The notes: a model not told the origin generated them from the sequence alone. A stretch of 64,000 nt of DNA from Paenibacillus baekrokdamisoli (GCF_003945345.1 NZ_AP019308.1:4543501-4607500); one strand, 5' to 3'. Shown: positions 33,303 to 42,041, numbered from the stretch's first letter. Program-made: numbers and translations.

Positions 33303-35990
33303 TTATCTAGTTATTGCATATTCAAATCTATAATTCCCCGAACCAAGCTCCAGTCGTACCTCACTGCCTGCTTGAGAGGAAACGTCAGCAAGGGAGCTGC
33401 CCACAAGTGGAGCGCCGCTTTCTTGCACATCAGAGAGCTGCGCGTAGGGCAGCTCTACAGAAGCTGTCGTGTTCGTCGGGATCGTTAACTCGACCTTCAT
33501 AGTACCCGCCGCATCGTCGCGATGCCATTCGAGTGCAACCTCACCGTATTGGGATTGATGCGTCGTACGTGCGAAGCTAATGCCGTCCCATGGCTTCGGC
33601 GCAAGTATAGCATGCTTGTAGCCTGGACGATCCTCACTGGTATCTACTCCACCAGCAATTCGGTACAGCCATTCCCCTACAGCTCCGTAAGCGTAATGGT
33701 TGAACGAGTTCATATCCGCGCTCCAGAAGCTGCCGTCTTCCTTAATGCCATCCCAATGCTCCCAGATCGTCGTAGCACCCTTCTTAACTGCATATAACCA
33801 AGACGGATAATCCTCTTGTTGAACCAGCTTGCCCGCAACATCATGATAACCAAAACGAGACAATACAAGGCAGAGATACGGCGTTCCGACGAAGCCTGTA
33901 GAAAGATGGATACCGCGCTTTTCTAAGTCTTTGACTAATTGCTTCGCCACTTTCTCGCGGTCTTCCAGCTTCGCAAGATCAAACATTAAGGTCAGTACAT
34001 AGCCTGTTTGGGTCGAGCCGATCAGACGGCCGCTTGGCGTAATGAATTCGCGCTGAAACTCGCCAACAATACGGCTGTGCAATTCCTTATACTTAGCCGC
34101 TTCTCCTTCATTGCCTAATGCTTCCGCAGCCTTAGCTACAAGACCCGTTGAATAGGCATAAAAGGCTGTAGCGATTAAATCCTGCGGTGTCGATCCCACG
34201 TAGCTTCCTTCATGTGCGTCTAATCCAAGCCAGTCTCCAAAGTGGAAGCCCGTGTTCCATAGCAGCTCGTTATCACCCTGCTTGCGGATATATTCAACCC
34301 AAGCCCTCATGCTCTCATATTGCTCAATTAGGAACCGGTCATCCCCATAGCTAATATAGTTTACCCAGGGACAAATAACTGCAGCGTCGCCCCATGCCGA
34401 GGAGGAATGATCAGTAGGCTTCAACACATTCGGAATAACGAACGGAATACCGCCCTCCTCGTTCTGCTCGCTCTTCACATCGCGAAGCCATTTCTGGAAG
34501 AAAGATGCCACATTCATATTAAAAGCAGCTGTCCGGGCGAAAGCCTGCGCATCCCCAGTCCACCCCAGACGTTCATCACGCTGCGGGCAATCCGTTGGCA
34601 CATCCAGAAAATTACCGCGCTGACCCCATTCGATATTATGCTGCAGCTGATTTAATCGATCGTCCGAGCAGCTGAATGTCCCTGTCAGCTCCATATCGGT
34701 ATGGACAACACAGCCTGTGAAATTCTCCAGATCAACTTCGCCTGGATAGCTATCCAGCTTAATGAACCGGAAGCCCTGGAAGGAGAAGTAAGGCTCGTAG
34801 GTTTCCTTACCTTCGCCTTTAAGCACGTATTCAACACGCTGCTTGGCGCTTCGTAAATTATCCGTGTAGAAATTACCCTCCGCATCGAGAACTTCGGCAT
34901 GAAGCAAGGATACCATTTGCCCCGCTTGACCCGTTACGTTGAACCTAACCCAGCCCACCATGTTTTGACCCATATCGATGACGGTCTCGCCTGCCGGTGT
35001 CAGGATGACTTCAATCGGCTTTAGCTCGCGAACGATTCGCGTTGGGAGATTCTCTTGAGCAACTAATATAGCTTTGGAATGCGTACATGTTTCAACTGCA
35101 TTCCACTCCGCATCGTCATAGTCAGCAACCGACCAATCCTTCTTCTCCAAACGCGCATCATAATGCTCACCATCGTAGATCTCCGATAAACGCACCGGTC
35201 CGTCAATCGTCCGCCAAGTAGAATCCGTCTTGATCACTTCCTCGCTTCCATCCTCATAGTTCACATGAAGCTGAAGCAATGCGGCACGATCTCGATTGAG
35301 CCGATAATCATCCATCCAGCCTATTCGTCCGGCGTACCAGCCGCTTCCCACATGAATACCAATGGCATTATCTGCGCCTGCGAGCAGTAGATTGGTTACA
35401 TCATAGGTCTGCACCTGCAGCCTTGTTTTGTAATCGGTCCAACCCGGTGCCAGTACGTCGCTCCCGACACGAGTTCCGTTCAGATATAACTCATACACAC
35501 CGTGGGCAGTAGCATAAATACGCGCAGATTTAATTTGTGCGCCTAGCTTTGCCGTTTGGCGGAACAAAGGTGATGGATTCCAGCCCTCTCCCCCTGGGGA
35601 AGTGCCATTCGTAATCCAAGCCGCTTCCCAATCTGATTCTTGCAGCAGCCCTGTCTCAAAGAAAGCCGGCTCACTCCACTGCGATTCCAGTTCGCTGCCA
35701 TCCCAAGCCTTGACTCTATAATAATAGCGTGTGCGGGAGTCCGCCTTAAAGGCTGGCACTTTCACTAGCACGGATTGATCCGAATTCACCTTGCCGCTAT
35801 CTGCAAGCAATTGCTCGAAGCCTTCATCATTAGCGGTTACCTGAATCTGATAAGCCGTCTGAACAACATCACGACTATTCGGCCCTGCACCTAGCTTCCA
35901 GCTAACTCTCGGAAGTTCAGGCGAGATGCCGATTGGATTCGTTTTATAATTGAATTGAAGCGAATGAACGTGTAATGGTTGATTAGTCAT
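33303..35990 (-). CDS. Alpha-L-rhamnosidase, GH78
   Basis: Glycosidase of 895 residues that removes terminal alpha-L-rhamnose from plant glycosides or pectin side chains. Order: N-terminal Ig-like domain (LPRVSWKLGAGPNSRDVVQTAYQIQV), GH78 N-terminal beta domains (YATAHGVYELYLNGTRVGSDVLAPGWTDYKTRLQVQTYDV), the (alpha/alpha)6 catalytic barrel with DCPQRDERLGWTGDAQAFARTAAFN (near residues 470-495, holding the probable general acid) and TTIWEHWDGIKEDGSF, and a C-terminal beta domain. No signal peptide is seen, so it probably acts in the cytoplasm on imported oligosaccharides. GCAGGAGGG precedes the ATG, and a cre-like site lies 30 bases upstream. Confidence 0.95.
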   Translation of the reverse strand: MTNQPLHVHSLQFNYKTNPIGISPELPRVSWKLGAGPNSRDVVQTAYQIQVTANDEGFEQLLADSGKVNSDQSVLVKVPAFKADSRTRYYYRVKAWDGSELESQWSEPAFFETGLLQESDWEAAWITNGTSPGGEGWNPSPLFRQTAKLGAQIKSARIYATAHGVYELYLNGTRVGSDVLAPGWTDYKTRLQVQTYDVTNLLLAGADNAIGIHVGSGWYAGRIGWMDDYRLNRDRAALLQLHVNYEDGSEEVIKTDSTWRTIDGPVRLSEIYDGEHYDARLEKKDWSVADYDDAEWNAVETCTHSKAILVAQENLPTRIVRELKPIEVILTPAGETVIDMGQNMVGWVRFNVTGQAGQMVSLLHAEVLDAEGNFYTDNLRSAKQRVEYVLKGEGKETYEPYFSFQGFRFIKLDSYPGEVDLENFTGCVVHTDMELTGTFSCSDDRLNQLQHNIEWGQRGNFLDVPTDCPQRDERLGWTGDAQAFARTAAFNMNVASFFQKWLRDVKSEQNEEGGIPFVIPNVLKPTDHSSSAWGDAAVICPWVNYISYGDDRFLIEQYESMRAWVEYIRKQGDNELLWNTGFHFGDWLGLDAHEGSYVGSTPQDLIATAFYAYSTGLVAKAAEALGNEGEAAKYKELHSRIVGEFQREFITPSGRLIGSTQTGYVLTLMFDLAKLEDREKVAKQLVKDLEKRGIHLSTGFVGTPYLCLVLSRFGYHDVAGKLVQQEDYPSWLYAVKKGATTIWEHWDGIKEDGSFWSADMNSFNHYAYGAVGEWLYRIAGGVDTSEDRPGYKHAILAPKPWDGISFARTTHQSQYGEVALEWHRDDAAGTMKVELTIPTNTTASVELPYAQLSDVQESGAPLVGSSLADVSSQAGSEVRLELGSGNYRFEYAITR

Positions 35991-36018
35991 TTTTAAATCC
36001 CTCCTGCCCTTATCGTAA

Positions 36019-36032
36019 CGAAACCGCTCACT
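36019..36032. promoter_or_regulatory. Possible cre site upstream of the rhamnosidase
   Basis: CGAAACCGCTCACT matches the cre consensus except for its first and last bases. It lies about 30 bases before the rhamnosidase start and would suit catabolite repression. Confidence 0.45.
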
Positions 36033-36191
36033 GTGATTAAAGGGGGTTTTACGACAATCACTATGGTGGAATCGGACATTGGATCCCTATTCATGGACCT
36101 GTTTAAAGGAATATCCCCCGAAAGCTAGAACTAGTCGTTCAAATGATACGATCGATGAGCGCAGAATTCATAGAAGAGAGGACGTTGTGAA

Positions 36192-36599
36192 ATGACGGAT
36201 TACTTACGAGGGCAAATAGCGAAGCTGGCCGAACTTAACATAGAAACATTGCGGTATTATGAGAATCATGGACTTATCCCCTCTCCTGCTCGATCGGAAT
36301 CCGGCTATCGCCTCTATTCGGAAGAGGTATTAACAAGACTCACGTTTATAAAAAATGCCAAGTTCTGCGGCTTCACCCTGAGAGAGATTGAAAAAGCGCT
36401 GAGCAAATCCCAAGATGGGAGCATCAGCGTCGCCGATTTTATCGCTGTCATCGAGCGAAAAACAAGCAGCATTAACAAAGAGATTGCCAAGAAGGAGCAA
36501 ACAAAGAAGATGCTAGAGGAACTAAAGACTAATTTGCAGATGGCGGAGAAAAATCCGGAGGTGCTGGAAGTTCTGCAAATTCTTCACATGAAATCATAA
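36192..36599 (+). CDS. MerR-family transcriptional regulator
   Basis: Regulator of 135 residues: MerR winged helix (LRGQIAKLAELNIETLRYYENHGLIPSPARSESGYRLYSEEVLTRLTFIKNAKFCGFTLREIEKAL, residues 4-69) followed by a long dimerisation helix (VIERKTSSINKEIAKKEQTKKMLEELKTNLQMAEKN). There is no cysteine-rich metal loop at the C-terminus, so metal sensing of the CueR type is unlikely; a small organic or aldehyde signal is possible. GAGAGGA precedes the ATG. A promoter of MerR type lies directly after it, in front of the esterase gene. Confidence 0.9.
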   Translation: MTDYLRGQIAKLAELNIETLRYYENHGLIPSPARSESGYRLYSEEVLTRLTFIKNAKFCGFTLREIEKALSKSQDGSISVADFIAVIERKTSSINKEIAKKEQTKKMLEELKTNLQMAEKNPEVLEVLQILHMKS

Positions 36600-36601
36600 G
36601 C

Positions 36602-36633
36602 TTGACTCTGTACTATACTACAGGTTTTACAAT
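36602..36633 (+). promoter_or_regulatory. MerR-type promoter of the esterase gene
   Basis: TTGACT (36602-36607) and TACAAT (36628-36633) are spaced 20 bases apart, longer than normal. The spacer contains the dyad CTGTACTATACTACAG (36608-36623). An over-long spacer with a central dyad is the hallmark of promoters activated by MerR proteins twisting the DNA; the gene just upstream encodes one. Confidence 0.75.
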
Positions 36634-36724
36634 AACCCTATAACCTGACTTATGCTTCTAAGGTGAGCCATGTAGTGCTCGCACCGACGTATAGGAAAGG
36701 GTCACTTTAGGGGAGGGAACACGC

Positions 36725-37648
36725 ATGGAGATAACGAATGTAGAACAGCTTGCTGCCATCAAAGGCTATTTGAAACAAACGAGCAGCTATGAAGGCAAAT
36801 CGGTGGAACAGATCCGCAATGAACTGGCCGAAGCTGCTTCAAAATGGCCGCCTTTACCTAATATCACCATTGAAAAGACAACGATTGGACACTTACAAGG
36901 GGAGTGGGTTCGTTCAGCTGCAGCAAGCCCCACCTTAGCTAACCGTAAGCAGGCTGTACTTTATTTGCATGGCGGCGGTTTTATTGCAGGCACTTGTGAA
37001 TTTTATCGTGATCTAGCTGCAAGAATAAGTTTCTCCAGTGGTGTGGACGTCCTAACGATCGAGTACCGGCTTGCCCCTGAGCATCCCTATCCAGCTGCTA
37101 ATGAGGATTGCTTAAGTGCTTATCGCTGGTTGCTTAAGAATGGATATTCAGGTCGCCATATCGTATTAGGCGGGGATTCTGTCGGAGCCAGCCTTGCGCT
37201 TATGACCCTGATATCCTTGCGCGACAATGGAGAGGAGCTTCCAGCATGCGCTTTTCTCTTATCACCGCATACTGATCTAGTAAATCTCGATGGCGAATCG
37301 TATCGAAGCCGTGCAGAGCTTGATCCTACTGGGAGTCGGCAGGGCAATCAACGGATATTGGATGCCTATCTAGCCGGTTGGGAGGGGGAAATGCCGCCCT
37401 TGTTATCACCGCTTCGGATGGAGCTTCGTGGGCTGCCTGAATTACTGATTCAAGTAGGTGATCAGGAAGTTCTGCTCAGTGATGCCTTGCGATTCGCTGA
37501 TCGAGCAAAAGAGGCAGATGTAGACGTTACATTAGAAGTATGGGAGAACATGTGGAGTGTTTTTCAAGCTTTGGCTTACATGCTGCCTGAAGCGCAGCAG
37601 GCTATCGTGAATATTGGGCAATATGTACAAGAGAGGCTCAATAAGTAG
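36725..37648 (+). CDS. HSL-type esterase/lipase with altered catalytic histidine
   Basis: Alpha/beta hydrolase of 307 residues of the hormone-sensitive lipase group. The oxyanion motif is YLHGGGFIAGT (near residue 82), the nucleophile elbow GGDSVGASLAL (serine near 154), and an Asp in VGDQEVLLSD. The segment that usually reads MWHVFQ with the catalytic histidine reads MWSVFQ here (codon AGT), followed by the normal LPEAQQAIVNIGQYVQ tail. The triad is therefore incomplete by sequence, and activity is doubtful unless another residue substitutes. It is transcribed from the MerR-type promoter at 36602-36633. GGGGAGGGA precedes the ATG. Confidence 0.88.
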   Translation: MEITNVEQLAAIKGYLKQTSSYEGKSVEQIRNELAEAASKWPPLPNITIEKTTIGHLQGEWVRSAAASPTLANRKQAVLYLHGGGFIAGTCEFYRDLAARISFSSGVDVLTIEYRLAPEHPYPAANEDCLSAYRWLLKNGYSGRHIVLGGDSVGASLALMTLISLRDNGEELPACAFLLSPHTDLVNLDGESYRSRAELDPTGSRQGNQRILDAYLAGWEGEMPPLLSPLRMELRGLPELLIQVGDQEVLLSDALRFADRAKEADVDVTLEVWENMWSVFQALAYMLPEAQQAIVNIGQYVQERLNK

Positions 37649-37662
37649 TAAGCAGCATAGCT

Positions 37663-37721
37663 GCCTTATGAATACTCTTCTACAACATCATAACTGTTGT
37701 AGAAGAGGTTATTCATAAGGC
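37663..37721. terminator. Long hairpin after the esterase gene
   Basis: GCCTTATGAATA-CTCTTCTACAACA pairs with its complement ending at 37721 with a short loop (about 25 bp stem). It lacks a clear T-run, so it may be a terminator or an mRNA-stabilising hairpin. It directly abuts element copy E. Confidence 0.65.
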
Positions 37722-37915
37722 TCTAAATCATAATCAGTGCTTGTCATCACGAAGTACAAAGCGAAGCGGACGGAATCGTTCTGAAGAAGCGATAGCGTTC
37801 GCCTTTGTCTCCGTATTTCTACCCCTAAGGGATAGAATCAAGAAATAGGGAGACAACAGCGACCCTTAAGAATGATCCGTCCGCGAAGCGGCCTTCTACG
37901 TATCTTAGTGTTGAG
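37718..37915 (+). repeat. Dispersed palindromic element, copy E
   Basis: Closest to copy A. Outer arms GCGGACGGA (37766-37774) and TCCGTCCGC (37876-37884); central stem 37806-37820 with 37841-37855 (one mismatch). GCGTTCGCCTTTG and CAACAGCGACCC lie between. The 5' extension GGCTCTAAATCATAATCAG and a 3' segment with TTAGTGTTGAGCC are shared with copy A. Confidence 0.9.
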
Positions 37916-37925
37916 CCATTTATGA

Positions 37926-38672
37926 TTACAGGCTGGTCAGAATAATCGGTTTCCCCTCCGTAATGGCAATGGTATGCTCATATTGAGCGGACCAAGCCCC
38001 ATCAATCGAGCGCGCCGTCCAGCCGTCTTTATCCAAATAAACATCCGGTCTGCCCATTGTGAATATCGGCTCAATGGTAATTACCATTCCTTTGCGAAGT
38101 CGCTTGCCGCTCCCCGCTTTACCTGTATGATTAACAGTTGGTTCCTCGTGCATATCACGACCGATACCATGCCCAACGAAGCTCTCCACGACAGCATAGT
38201 CCTCCTGATCCGCCACCTTCTGCACCGCATGGGCAATATCGCCGAGCTTGTTGCCCGCGACAGCCTGCTCTATACCAAGAAGCAGCGCTTGCTTGGTCGC
38301 CTTCATGAGCTTCATAACCTCGGCTGAAGGTGTACCAATCGCATAAGTCCAAGCCGAATCACCCATCCAGCCGTCCAACTCAGCAACCATATCTATCGTG
38401 ATGACATCCCCATTGCGAAGCGGTACATGCGTAGGAAATCCATGGCATACTACATCATTTACAGATGCGCAGGTTGCAAAGGGATAGCCTCTATACCCCT
38501 TCTGCGCGGCTCTTGCTCCCTGATTGTTCATAAAGGCTTCCGCGAATTTATCGATTTCCATCGTCGTTACACCTGATCTTAGCCTTTTGGCAATTTCCTG
38601 ATGACACGCCGCTACAATTCTTCCCGCCCTGCCGATCCTTTCAATCTGCTCCTCCGTTTTCACTCGAATCAC
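37926..38672 (-). CDS. map: Methionine aminopeptidase, type I
   Basis: Removes the initiator methionine from new proteins. The 248-residue product has the normal bacterial length and all landmark segments: GVTTMEIDKFAEAF, the YRGYPFATCASVNDVVCHGFP substrate region, the metal ligands Asp in DVITIDMVAEL and GDSAWTYAIG, His in VGHGIGRDMHEEP, Glu in VITIEPIFTMG and the last Glu in AQYEHTIAI. The GTG at 38672 is chosen because AGGGAGGT lies 8 bases upstream; the longer frame adds 51 codons with no family similarity. Some Bacillota carry a second map away from the ribosomal operon, and this isolated gene may be that copy. Confidence 0.95.
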   Translation of the reverse strand: MIRVKTEEQIERIGRAGRIVAACHQEIAKRLRSGVTTMEIDKFAEAFMNNQGARAAQKGYRGYPFATCASVNDVVCHGFPTHVPLRNGDVITIDMVAELDGWMGDSAWTYAIGTPSAEVMKLMKATKQALLLGIEQAVAGNKLGDIAHAVQKVADQEDYAVVESFVGHGIGRDMHEEPTVNHTGKAGSGKRLRKGMVITIEPIFTMGRPDVYLDKDGWTARSIDGAWSAQYEHTIAITEGKPIILTSL

Positions 38673-38784
38673 CCAGCAGCACCTCCCTATTACTGTTAAG
38701 CCATTCCAACAAAAGACGATTAATAAAGATGAGCCGTGTTCAAGCTGCCCCCCAACAACATTTAATCTCCTTAAAAACAAAAAA

Positions 38785-38811
38785 GCCTTGTCCCTAATGT
38801 GTGGGCAAGGC
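38785..38811 (-). terminator. Terminator of the 62-residue protein gene
   Basis: GCCTTG-T-CCC pairs with GGGCAAGGC; on the minus strand TTTTTTG follows. Confidence 0.85.
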
Positions 38812-38825
38812 ATAAATTTATTCAT

Positions 38826-39014
38826 TTAGCTAACCGAAGACCGAAGTCTTCCCATCTCGTGATCAACCACTAGTGTGAGCTCGTCTTCATAGCCGCCCAT
38901 GATTCTGTACTTACGGATGTAATCCTTGACGAACTTCCGAGAATCCTTGGGTTGAAAGATTCTAGTTAGTTCCCTGAGGCTTTCCTTGACTTCATTATGG
39001 CTGCGTTTGGCCAT
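38826..39014 (-). CDS. Small basic protein of unknown function
   Basis: A 62-residue protein (MAKRSHNEVKESLRELTRIF...) rich in Lys and Arg, mostly helical by pattern, without membrane segment or signal peptide. I do not recognise the family. Support for being real: GGAGGGG 6 bases before the ATG, and a well-formed terminator 15 bases after the stop. The gap upstream (39015-39253) shows no gene and no convincing promoter. Confidence 0.65.
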   Translation of the reverse strand: MAKRSHNEVKESLRELTRIFQPKDSRKFVKDYIRKYRIMGGYEDELTLVVDHEMGRLRSSVS

Positions 39015-39253
39015 GAAATCCCCTCCATATCATCGGTTGGTGGTTCTAACAACTCATGTACGAGAGCGCGCATGACTATTCCAAGTCATGTTTGGTACTG
39101 TACCCATCTGTATCGAACGATCCGGCTGATTGTGAGGCGAACTCATGATTCTAACGAAATCAAATTGTTTCATTTGTCAATCAATTATAACATTTCTGAC
39201 AACGATATAAAAGGGAACACTATCTATATTTTCCTATAAGGTCATTAGCAATG

Positions 39254-39460
39254 TTATTTGATGTCATTATCTGTCGGATCTACTCCCGCGGATAACTGCT
39301 CATAGGGAGAGAAAGGCTCTTCTGAGTGCGGTGCATTTTGTTCTGGACGGGTAGCCGACCATGCACTGTTCTTATACATTCGCAAATAGGCGATAACACC
39401 TACAATTGCGACAACAATGCCAAAAACAATCACAAAAGTCGTCATCCATGGATTAACCAC
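39254..39460 (-). CDS. Small single-pass membrane protein
   Basis: A 68-residue protein with one N-terminal helix (TTFVIVFGIVVAIVGVIAYL) and a polar, Pro/Glu-rich tail (RPEQNAPHSEEPFSPYEQL). Family not recognised. The GTG at 39460 is favoured because AAAGGAGGG lies 9 bases upstream; the ATG at 39490 has none. It stands between the small basic protein and the beta-oxidation cluster. Confidence 0.65.
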   Translation of the reverse strand: MVNPWMTTFVIVFGIVVAIVGVIAYLRMYKNSAWSATRPEQNAPHSEEPFSPYEQLSAGVDPTDNDIK

Positions 39461-39521
39461 GCTTAAATTCCCTCCTTTCACCCAATTCATTTTCCATTTA
39501 TAGGCTAATTATAGGCGAAAC

Positions 39522-39535
39522 AGAGAGCGCTTTCA
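39522..39535. promoter_or_regulatory. Possible cre site
   Basis: AGAGAGCGCTTTCA fits the cre consensus except for its first base. It lies between the thioesterase stop and the start of the small membrane protein, so its target is unclear. Confidence 0.4.
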
Positions 39536-39577
39536 ATGAGGAGGACGACCTGCGGCCGAAATGTAATATTGTTACAT

Positions 39578-40009
39578 CTAGTTTACGCGCCTATACGTGC
39601 CGCTCCCCCATGCTAATAACTCTCCATCCTCCCCAAAAATGCTGCTTCGAAGTGTGAGTGTTCGCCTCGAGCTATGAATGAGCTCCGCTTCACAGGTCAA
39701 AATGCTTGCGCCGCGGCTCTTCAAATAATGGACGTTCATATAAGCCGTGACGGTTTGACCATCCGGATAAATTTGCAGGGCAACAAGCCCCATAGCATTA
39801 TCTATCATGGATGCAAGCACACCCCCATGAATGAGGCGAAGTAAGTTTAAGTGTTGGGACTGTGCATGTAAGGATATCGTGACTCTCTCCTTCTCTGCAT
39901 GAACAATTTCACAGCCTAAATAACCCCAGAACGTCGATTTGGCCAACTCACCCAGCTTTAATAAGTCTTCTGACAGATCTGCTTGCTGGTTCGCCCCTTC
40001 CTCCGTCAT
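39578..40009 (-). CDS. PaaI-type hotdog thioesterase
   Basis: Acyl-CoA thioesterase-like protein of 143 residues with a single hotdog fold: LIHGGVLASMIDNAMGLVALQIYPDGQTVTAYMNVHYLKSRGASILTCEAELIHSSRRTLTLRSSIFGEDGELLAWGSGTYR, including the HGG active-site region (near residue 62). It hydrolyses CoA thioesters in related proteins. Its ATG overlaps the fadD stop codon (40006-40009, ATGA), so it is translationally coupled to fadD and is the last gene of the fatty-acid degradation cluster. A role in releasing CoA from stalled acyl-CoAs is an inference. Confidence 0.9.
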   Translation of the reverse strand: MTEEGANQQADLSEDLLKLGELAKSTFWGYLGCEIVHAEKERVTISLHAQSQHLNLLRLIHGGVLASMIDNAMGLVALQIYPDGQTVTAYMNVHYLKSRGASILTCEAELIHSSRRTLTLRSSIFGEDGELLAWGSGTYRRVN

Positions 40010-41784
40010 GGCTGCTCCTCCTCTTGGTCTGCTTGCTTTTGATCTGCTTGCTCTTCTTCTGGCTCCACGGGGTTCAACTGTTTCTCCTTGGCTGCCTCTT
40101 CCTCATGAAGCTTGCGGCGTAGTATCTTTCCCATCATGGACATCGGCAGCTCACTGCGAAATTCGTACAGATGGGGCACTTTATAAGCGGCTAAACGAGC
40201 TCGGCACCAGACATCGAGCTGCGTGGAGGATACTTGCCAGCCCTTGCGGAGCACGATAAACGCTTTTACCGTTTCCCCGCGGTAAGGATCCTGAACGCCG
40301 ATAATAGACGCATCCCGAACGCCTGGATGCTCATACAGCACCTCCTCAATCTCCCGCGGATAGATATTGTATCCACCAGCAATAATGAGATCCTTTATCC
40401 GGTCAACAATCGTGAAGAATCCATCCGAATCCATAGCAGCCAGATCGCCGGTATGAAGCCAGCCGTCCTGAAGCACCGCAGCTGTTTCCTCGGCCCGGTT
40501 CCAGTAGCCCGCCATCACCTGAGGACCCCGGATAAGCAGTTCCCCCACTTGACCTGCTGGCAGCAGCTCGGCTGTTTCTAGATCGACAATGCGGATTTCC
40601 GTTTCAGACACGGGCAGGCCAATCGAACCGACTTTACGTTTGCCCCATATCGGATTTACATGTGTTACTGGCGCAGCTTCGGTCAAACCATACCCTTCAA
40701 TAAGCCGTCCGCCTGTTAGAGCTTCGAACTTTTTTTGCACCTCTAACGGAAGTGGAGCAGAGCCGCTAATACAAATATTTATGGATGATAAATCATAGTT
40801 ATTCACATCGGGATGATTCAGAAGCGCAATATACATCGTTGGAGCACCGGGAAAAAAAGTCGGCTTTTGCTTCCGAATAGTTTGCAAAACAGCTGCAGCC
40901 TCAAACCGCGGAAGTAAAATCAACGTCCCCGCTCGCATAACCGATTGGTTCATGAGCACCGTAAGCCCGAATACGTGAAACAGGGGGAGAGCAGCTAGAA
41001 ACCGCTCGGAGCCATCCTTCATCCTGTAGCACCATGCCGCCATTTGAACCGAGTTAGCCACTAAATTCCGATGGGTGAGCATGACACCCTTGGGCAGACC
41101 GGTCGTCCCACCGGTATACTGCAGCACCGCAACATCTTGCTCTGATGCAATCATCACTTCAGCTGGTTTAGCCGGCGCTTTGGCCAGGAAGGTCTGGAAC
41201 CTCTTAATGCCGTCTCGTCCGTACGGGATGGTGGGATTGTGACCAGCTCTGTGCTGCTTGATGGGATATAGCAGGTTCTTGGGAAAAGGAAGCGCATCCT
41301 GCACAGAAGTAACGATAATATGCTTTAGGAAGGGTAAAGGGCCTTTCTCTGGCGCTTCTCCCCTTACCTTTGCTAGACGCGAGTAAAATAAATCGAGCAT
41401 AACGATGGCGCTCGCACCGCTGTCACGAAGCTGATGCTCCAGCTCGCGTTCCACATATAACGGATTGGTCATGACCACCGTTCCGCCCATAAGCAGGATG
41501 CCAAAGTAAGCAATGACCAGCTGTGGGCAGTTCGGGAGCATAATGGCGACCCGATCCCCCTTCTGAATTCCAGCTGTCTGAAGTCCCCCAGCCATCCGCT
41601 GAGCAGACGCAAGCAGCTCGCGATAGGTGGTTTTTTTGCCCAAAAAGTATAGCGCCTCATGACTAGGATATTTAGCCGCTGCTTGCAGTAAAAGGTCAGC
41701 TACGCTCAGGCTTGGCACCTGAAGTGCAGGCGCAACCTCCTGCGGATAGTTCTGATACCAAGGCCTTTCCTGCGATTGTTCCAT
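40006..41784 (-). CDS. fadD: Long-chain fatty acid-CoA ligase
   Basis: Activates fatty acids to acyl-CoA with ATP. The 592-residue product has the adenylate-forming family motifs: YTGGTTGLPKGVMLTHRNLVAN (near 220), the GYGLTEAAPVTHVNP region (near 370), TGDLAAMDSDGFFTIVDRIKDLIIAGGYNIYPREIEEVL (near 450) and the C-terminal catalytic lysine in MSMMGKILRRKL. A Glu/Gln/Lys-rich tail (EEEAAKEKQL...QADQEEEQP) is unusual. The ATG at 41784 has GGAGGAG 8 bases upstream. It lies between fadE, across a 49-bp tandem repeat, and the overlapping thioesterase gene. Equivalent to Bacillus lcfA. Confidence 0.95.
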   Translation of the reverse strand: MEQSQERPWYQNYPQEVAPALQVPSLSVADLLLQAAAKYPSHEALYFLGKKTTYRELLASAQRMAGGLQTAGIQKGDRVAIMLPNCPQLVIAYFGILLMGGTVVMTNPLYVERELEHQLRDSGASAIVMLDLFYSRLAKVRGEAPEKGPLPFLKHIIVTSVQDALPFPKNLLYPIKQHRAGHNPTIPYGRDGIKRFQTFLAKAPAKPAEVMIASEQDVAVLQYTGGTTGLPKGVMLTHRNLVANSVQMAAWCYRMKDGSERFLAALPLFHVFGLTVLMNQSVMRAGTLILLPRFEAAAVLQTIRKQKPTFFPGAPTMYIALLNHPDVNNYDLSSINICISGSAPLPLEVQKKFEALTGGRLIEGYGLTEAAPVTHVNPIWGKRKVGSIGLPVSETEIRIVDLETAELLPAGQVGELLIRGPQVMAGYWNRAEETAAVLQDGWLHTGDLAAMDSDGFFTIVDRIKDLIIAGGYNIYPREIEEVLYEHPGVRDASIIGVQDPYRGETVKAFIVLRKGWQVSSTQLDVWCRARLAAYKVPHLYEFRSELPMSMMGKILRRKLHEEEAAKEKQLNPVEPEEEQADQKQADQEEEQP

Positions 41785-41800
41785 CTCGCTCACTCCTCCA

Positions 41801-42017
41801 CTGTAACCGTTAGGCGAGAGATATTATCGAGACTCGGTTATCAGTCATCTGTAACCGTTAGGCGAACACTGTAACCGTTAGGCGAGAGATATTGTCGAGA
41901 CTCGGTTATCAGTCATCATGTAACCGTTAGGCGAGAGATATTGTCGAGACTCGGTTATCAGTCATCATGTAACCGTTAGGCGAGAGATATTGTCGAGACT
42001 CGGTTATCAGTCATCAT
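41801..42017. repeat. 49-bp tandem repeat upstream of fadD
   Basis: Four full units (from 41802, 41870, 41919 and 41968) and one 20-bp fragment (41850-41869). Each unit contains TGTAACCG and CGGTTATCAG, which form an imperfect stem around GCGAGAGATATTGTCGAGAC. The array fills the fadE-fadD gap and ends 9 bases before the fadD ribosome binding site. Confidence 0.95.
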
Positions 42018-42041
42018 GCAATCGATAATCGCGAAGCTTAG

